Positions 60,700 through 64,000 of a stretch of DNA of 64,000 nt are shown piece after piece. This DNA comes from CAYGHG01 sp964349515 (GTDB taxonomy: Bacteria > Oederibacteriota > PGYV01 > CAYGHG01): NCBI GenBank assembly GCA_964349515.1, contig CAYGHG010000001.1:1-64000 (forward strand), read 5' to 3'. Within the stretch, counting starts at the first letter, position 1. Each line of letters opens with the position of its first letter. The position numbers were made by a program, and so were the translations under genes. The notes beneath the pieces were generated by a model. The model worked only from the letters and a program-made list of their open reading frames with translations, had not been told where the DNA came from and searched no databases.

Positions 60700-63468
60700 T
60701 TATTTTAGTACTATCAGCGTCTCAATTCTGCTCTTCACGGTTTTTCCATTTTCTTGGAGAGAATATACGTAATAGTAGTATGTGCCCGGGGATAGCCTGT
60801 TCAACCCTGCGCCTTCCAGCCTCAGATTGTTGACTCCCTTTGATGCAGGATAGCACCCGCTGTCCCATACAAGCCTATAGGCGCTTGAGTACACCCTGAT
60901 TCCGGCCTTTACCGGAGAACCGTTCAGCACGCAGTTTATGTTCAGGAACCCTGCGTGCTGGGTATATGGGTTGGGATAAGCAAAAACACTCCCTGCCGCA
61001 ATTTCAACCGGCGTGACAGTTGCAGTAAAATCAACACCCGGAGTCTGCGTGCAGGTTGCGGTAAATGTCACCGCGAGCCCCTCTGTTACCGTGTTTGTTG
61101 CAGTCATAACTGCCGTAGCCGTATATGTTTCAGCCGGCGTTAAAAACTGCGTAGGCGTATCAGTCGGCACAGGAGTATTATCAGGAGTCTGCGTTGCAGT
61201 TGCAGTTACAGTTACAGTTGCTGTCAACGTGGCTGTTGCTGTTTCCGTCGCAGTGATTACAGCAGTGGGAGTATGAGTAAGTGTATGAGTAAGCCCGGCA
61301 GTAGCCGTCGCAACTGCGCCTCCCGGCGAACACCAAATATTCTGAACAGATCCTGCAGCAGAACTTCCGCCTGCTATCCACATTTTCCCCTGGAACACCG
61401 CTGACCCGGCTCTGAACCTTGACACAAATGCAGCTGCAGCTGTTTTCTGCGTCCAGATTTTGCCGTCAGCCGAAGCCCACACGTCATTATAGCTCGGGGT
61501 AAAAATACCGCTCACCCCGGCGGTCATGTACATATGTCCCCCGTACGAAATAAGGTTTGAATCGCATCTTGCGGCATAAGGCGCGGCTGCGGTTTCCTGC
61601 ACCCAGTTTACACCGTCAGCGCTTGACCATACGTCGTTATAATAAACGCTGACGACATTGCCGTCAAAGGCTCCGTTAGCCGCATATATTCTGCCGTTGT
61701 GAACAACTGCCGACAGCATGCTCCTGGGGCTGAAACCCGCTGATTTAACAGCCCTGTTCCACATTTTCCCGTCAGAAGACCACCACACGTCATTTACCGG
61801 TGTGCCGTTCACATTGCCCGCGATGACATAAATTCTGCCGTTAAAAACCACGGCCGCAAAACCCCTTCTCATGCCGAACCCCGCGTACGAAGTTTCCGTG
61901 GTCCAGCTTATGCCGTCCGCAGACGACCACACCTGAGCAGAATTGCCGCCACCTATCATGTACATTTTCCCGTTGAGCGTGACAAATTTTGAATCGCTAA
62001 GATCCGGGAAGTCCGCAGCTGCCGTGGCCTGAGTCCACGCGATGCCGTCAAACGATGACCAGACATCCCGTTTGCCAGCCCCCGCAAGCATCCAGAGTCT
62101 TCCGTCATGGACAAGCATTCCCATCCCTGCGCGGCTAAAAACAGTACCCGCGGCTTTTTGCTCCCATTCCATTCCCGGGCAATTGGCAACGCACACAGTC
62201 TCAGTGGCTGTAGGCGCAACAGGAGGCGTATCAGTAATTGTCGGGGTGGCTGTAAAACAATTATTGTTATTAAATGTTACCCTTAGCACGTCACCATCCC
62301 AGCCTTCAATTGTGACATCAAGTCCTGAGTCCGCTCCGCTCCACCATTTCGAGTCAGGGCTGGAAGCGCTGTTAAAAACAGTGCCAAACACACCGTCAAA
62401 GTAGTCGTCAGCAGCACCCGGGTGGGCCCTGTTTTCATAATGATATTGTCCGTCCGCCTGTTCAAAAGAAACCATCAGATGCTGGGACGGCGTAAATCCG
62501 GGATTTTCATTTGTGTTCATGGTTTCGTCAACATGCCAGATAAGCAGGCCGCTGTTGAATATCCCTTCGTACCTGCCTTTTTTCTGGACCGCTTCCAGAT
62601 AGAACACTTCGCGGGGGTTCGCGGGGTTCACAAGTTTGTAGGCCTCGTATGTGTTGGCCTTTATCGTAACCGACAAACATGGCGTCACTGTGTCAACCGT
62701 CCTCGTAACAAGCCAGCCTGAAACATCTCTTAAGTATGGTGACGGAGGCACGGGGTTTGTGTTCAACATAATACTGCTCATAAGGCAGTTTTCCCCCACT
62801 CCGGAACCCATACCCGCATACGGCACCTGATAAAGATCAATCCACTCGGTAATTGTATGCCCCAGTTCATGGTTAAATATACCCATTCGCGGGCTGCTGC
62901 TGAATTGGCCTATCGCATCTGTGAAATAGTACCGGCAGCTTACGCCGTCCGCAGAGAAAGTCAGACCTGAGCGATGAGCTGAGCTGATGGGAGAACCTGC
63001 GTAGAGAAGCCCGACGAAGAACCTGTTTGTACCGGGCACTTTTGCTATTGTGGAGTAGTCAAAACCGCTTGCTTCAAGATGATTCAGGACTTCCAGAGCA
63101 AGAGCCCTGCACCCCGCAGGAAGGCCCAGTCCAACGTAATAACTTTTCGGGTGAGCTGCCCTGTAATAGTATGTCATCGGCTGAAAATTCAGGGTCAGCC
63201 TGCCTTTTGAAACATCCAGAAAATAATCCCTCACCGATCCGTTCAGCCCGTACAGGTTCGTTCCCGGCGCGTTAAGAAACGTATTTATGTCCGAGGCGGG
63301 TACATCTGCGGGACTGTCCGAAAAATCAGCCAAAAGAATGAGTATATTATTTACAGTACCTGTAACAGGCGCCGAGGCGTATGTGGAAAACGCTATAGAA
63401 CCCGGAGAAAAAACCAAAAATACAATACCTGCCAGAATCCCCTTATAAAAAACATTTTTTATGCTCAA
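60700..63468 (-). CDS. Secreted M6-type metalloprotease with kelch-like propeller
   Basis: A 922-residue protein. Signal peptide about 1-27; M6 peptidase domain about 40-400 with zinc motif HELGH (H200, E201, H204) in FNHELGHTITEWIDLYQ; the spacing to the following Asp is one residue longer than the usual M6 HExxHxxGxxD. Then a kelch-like propeller about 432-715 with six SSADGxxW units, a Thr/Ala/Pro-rich linker about 718-822, and a FlgD-like C-terminal module (AYPNPY...LSPGTYYYYVYS) often found with surface attachment or sorting. The start is a TTG with AAGGAG upstream. It probably degrades proteins outside the cell. Confidence 0.85.
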   Translation of the reverse strand: MSIKNVFYKGILAGIVFLVFSPGSIAFSTYASAPVTGTVNNILILLADFSDSPADVPASDINTFLNAPGTNLYGLNGSVRDYFLDVSKGRLTLNFQPMTYYYRAAHPKSYYVGLGLPAGCRALALEVLNHLEASGFDYSTIAKVPGTNRFFVGLLYAGSPISSAHRSGLTFSADGVSCRYYFTDAIGQFSSSPRMGIFNHELGHTITEWIDLYQVPYAGMGSGVGENCLMSSIMLNTNPVPPSPYLRDVSGWLVTRTVDTVTPCLSVTIKANTYEAYKLVNPANPREVFYLEAVQKKGRYEGIFNSGLLIWHVDETMNTNENPGFTPSQHLMVSFEQADGQYHYENRAHPGAADDYFDGVFGTVFNSASSPDSKWWSGADSGLDVTIEGWDGDVLRVTFNNNNCFTATPTITDTPPVAPTATETVCVANCPGMEWEQKAAGTVFSRAGMGMLVHDGRLWMLAGAGKRDVWSSFDGIAWTQATAAADFPDLSDSKFVTLNGKMYMIGGGNSAQVWSSADGISWTTETSYAGFGMRRGFAAVVFNGRIYVIAGNVNGTPVNDVWWSSDGKMWNRAVKSAGFSPRSMLSAVVHNGRIYAANGAFDGNVVSVYYNDVWSSADGVNWVQETAAAPYAARCDSNLISYGGHMYMTAGVSGIFTPSYNDVWASADGKIWTQKTAAAAFVSRFRAGSAVFQGKMWIAGGSSAAGSVQNIWCSPGGAVATATAGLTHTLTHTPTAVITATETATATLTATVTVTATATQTPDNTPVPTDTPTQFLTPAETYTATAVMTATNTVTEGLAVTFTATCTQTPGVDFTATVTPVEIAAGSVFAYPNPYTQHAGFLNINCVLNGSPVKAGIRVYSSAYRLVWDSGCYPASKGVNNLRLEGAGLNRLSPGTYYYYVYSLQENGKTVKSRIETLIVLK
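61197..61220. repeat. Tandem hexamer tract in the Thr/Ala linker of the protease gene
   Basis: CAGTTG, CAGTTA, CAGTTA, CAGTTG in tandem, inside a longer degenerate GTTGCA/GTTACA region (61190-61270) coding the alternating TATATV linker. Because the unit is six bases, changes in copy number keep the reading frame and only alter linker length. Confidence 0.7.
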
Positions 63469-63616
63469 AATTACTCCTTACCGGCACTATTTTAAATCAG
63501 ATTATTTGACAGAAAAGAACCGTTTAAGTTCCACAAAACATTTGTTGTTTAGAAGATAGCACTCGGCCAATCACCCTGTGCGCCGTCAGGCGGTACCGCT
63601 TAATGTAATAAAACCC

Positions 63617-63640
63617 GGTGTCAGGCCCTGACTTGACACC
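63617..63640 (-). terminator. Hairpin after the Cys-rich membrane protein gene
   Basis: Stem GGTGTCA (63617-63623) with TGACACC (63634-63640), 10-nt loop that can itself pair GTCAG/CTGAC in a competing fold. In the direction of transcription it is followed by GGGTTTTATT. It lies 20 bases past the stop of the gene at 63661-63984, so a terminator role fits; a dispersed palindromic repeat is the alternative. Confidence 0.5.
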
Positions 63641-63660
63641 TGATTCTTTTACACTTGATT

Positions 63661-63984
63661 CTACATCGGTTTATTTCTGTTTTGTAATGGTTTTCCTAAA
63701 ATGTTCTTCATGGGGCATTTCTCATTTTCGCAGCCGCGGCATACAAACAATAATACTTCACCCGCCGCCAACCCTACCGCCGCCCAGTAAAAAATCAGCA
63801 GGGGAATATCTTTCAAGAGCCATAGCTGGGGGAAAACCACAGCTGCTGCTGCGATTGCAAGTGTTAAAACCACATCCATTGCAGTATAGTAGGATTTATC
63901 CGGATGCGGCCGGATAAATTTTGAGATAGGGCCGAGTATGGCATGCATACATTTATCCCTGCATGGACATTTCTCGCAGTACAC
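63661..63984 (-). CDS. Cys-rich two-helix membrane protein, possibly 5'-partial
   Basis: A 107-residue frame. The N-terminus is cysteine-rich (YCEKCPCRDKCMHAI), followed by two transmembrane segments (about 37-55 and 61-82) and a second cysteine cluster (CRGCENEKCPM). Both clusters would lie on the same side of the membrane and could bind metal or an iron-sulphur centre. The first possible start in the window is a GTG at 63984 without a ribosome site, and the frame stays open to the right edge, so the true start may lie outside. I recognise no family. Confidence 0.5.
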   Translation of the reverse strand: MYCEKCPCRDKCMHAILGPISKFIRPHPDKSYYTAMDVVLTLAIAAAAVVFPQLWLLKDIPLLIFYWAAVGLAAGEVLLFVCRGCENEKCPMKNILGKPLQNRNKPM

Positions 63985-64000
63985 AGCCGGTATAACAATA

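Noticed and set aside
60955..61276. Repetitive frames antisense to the protease linker, considered as a CRISPR or satellite array
   Set aside because: The repetition comes from codons of a Thr/Ala-rich linker; the unit is six bases and there are no regular spacers.

Overview
The window is a gene-dense bacterial chromosome segment of moderate GC. It comes from a diderm-type or otherwise lipoprotein- and periplasm-using bacterium, judged by a lipobox TlpA thioredoxin, a PpiD/SurA-like foldase, and secreted repeat proteins with FlgD-like C-terminal modules. The Thr/Ala/Pro-rich linker followed by a C-terminal beta-sandwich module in a large secreted protease, the endonuclease Q homologue and the many non-ATG starts look like an uncultivated candidate phylum (Goldbacteria-like or a neighbour). 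This placement is an impression and cannot be settled without a phylogeny.

Region 1 (1-3.5 kb): a small KOW-like hypothetical gene divergent from a ccdA-tlpA thiol-redox pair. Convergent with that pair are a tocopherol-cyclase-like gene and a YjbQ-family gene. A perfect 25-bp inverted repeat closes the next unit.

Region 2 (3.5-36.7 kb): an almost unbroken minus-strand block carrying the translation and transcription machinery. Read in the direction of transcription it runs tRNA-Thr, tuf, rpmG, tRNA-Trp, secE, nusG, rplKAJL, rpoBC, terminator, rpsL, rpsG, fusA, tuf, the S10 operon, the spc operon (secY, adk, map, infA, rpmJ), the alpha operon (rpsM, rpsK, rpsD, rpoA, rplQ) and finally fba. 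rpmJ and rpmG are short genes read directly from the DNA. The two tuf copies appear identical over about 1.2 kb, with identity ending almost exactly at the gene ends.

Region 3 (36.7-38.8 kb): an anti-sigma-antagonist-like STAS gene and a PpiD/SurA-like foldase gene, each with a good sigma70-type promoter in the shared intergenic region. The foldase gene ends in a strong bidirectional terminator shared with maf.

Region 4 (38.8-57.8 kb): a 17-gene minus-strand directon with overlaps or gaps of at most about 22 nt, probably one operon from a promoter at 57811-57839. In order of transcription: a GNAT acetyltransferase, a 1848-residue HicB-propeller-Ig-repeat protein, a zinc-ribbon membrane protein, purN, a DUF2007-like protein, purH, tyrS, a zinc-ribbon Nudix hydrolase, endonuclease Q, an AsmA-like protein, a LOG-family protein, a HAD protein, two glycosyltransferases, a methyltransferase, an AmrS-like radical SAM enzyme and maf. 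It mixes purine synthesis, nucleotide and DNA sanitation and envelope glycosylation.

Region 5 (57.8-64 kb): a secreted WD40-like protein; a HTH-RhuM-Fic protein whose catalytic Fic His is replaced by Arg, sitting behind an array of GTTAAC boxes; a secreted M6-type metalloprotease with a kelch-like propeller and FlgD-like C-terminus; and a Cys-rich membrane protein that may run off the right edge. The best candidates for something undescribed are the HicB-fused giant protein and the His-less RhuM-Fic protein with its putative operator array. No stretch longer than 300 bases lacks a gene; bases 1-117 show nothing I can support.
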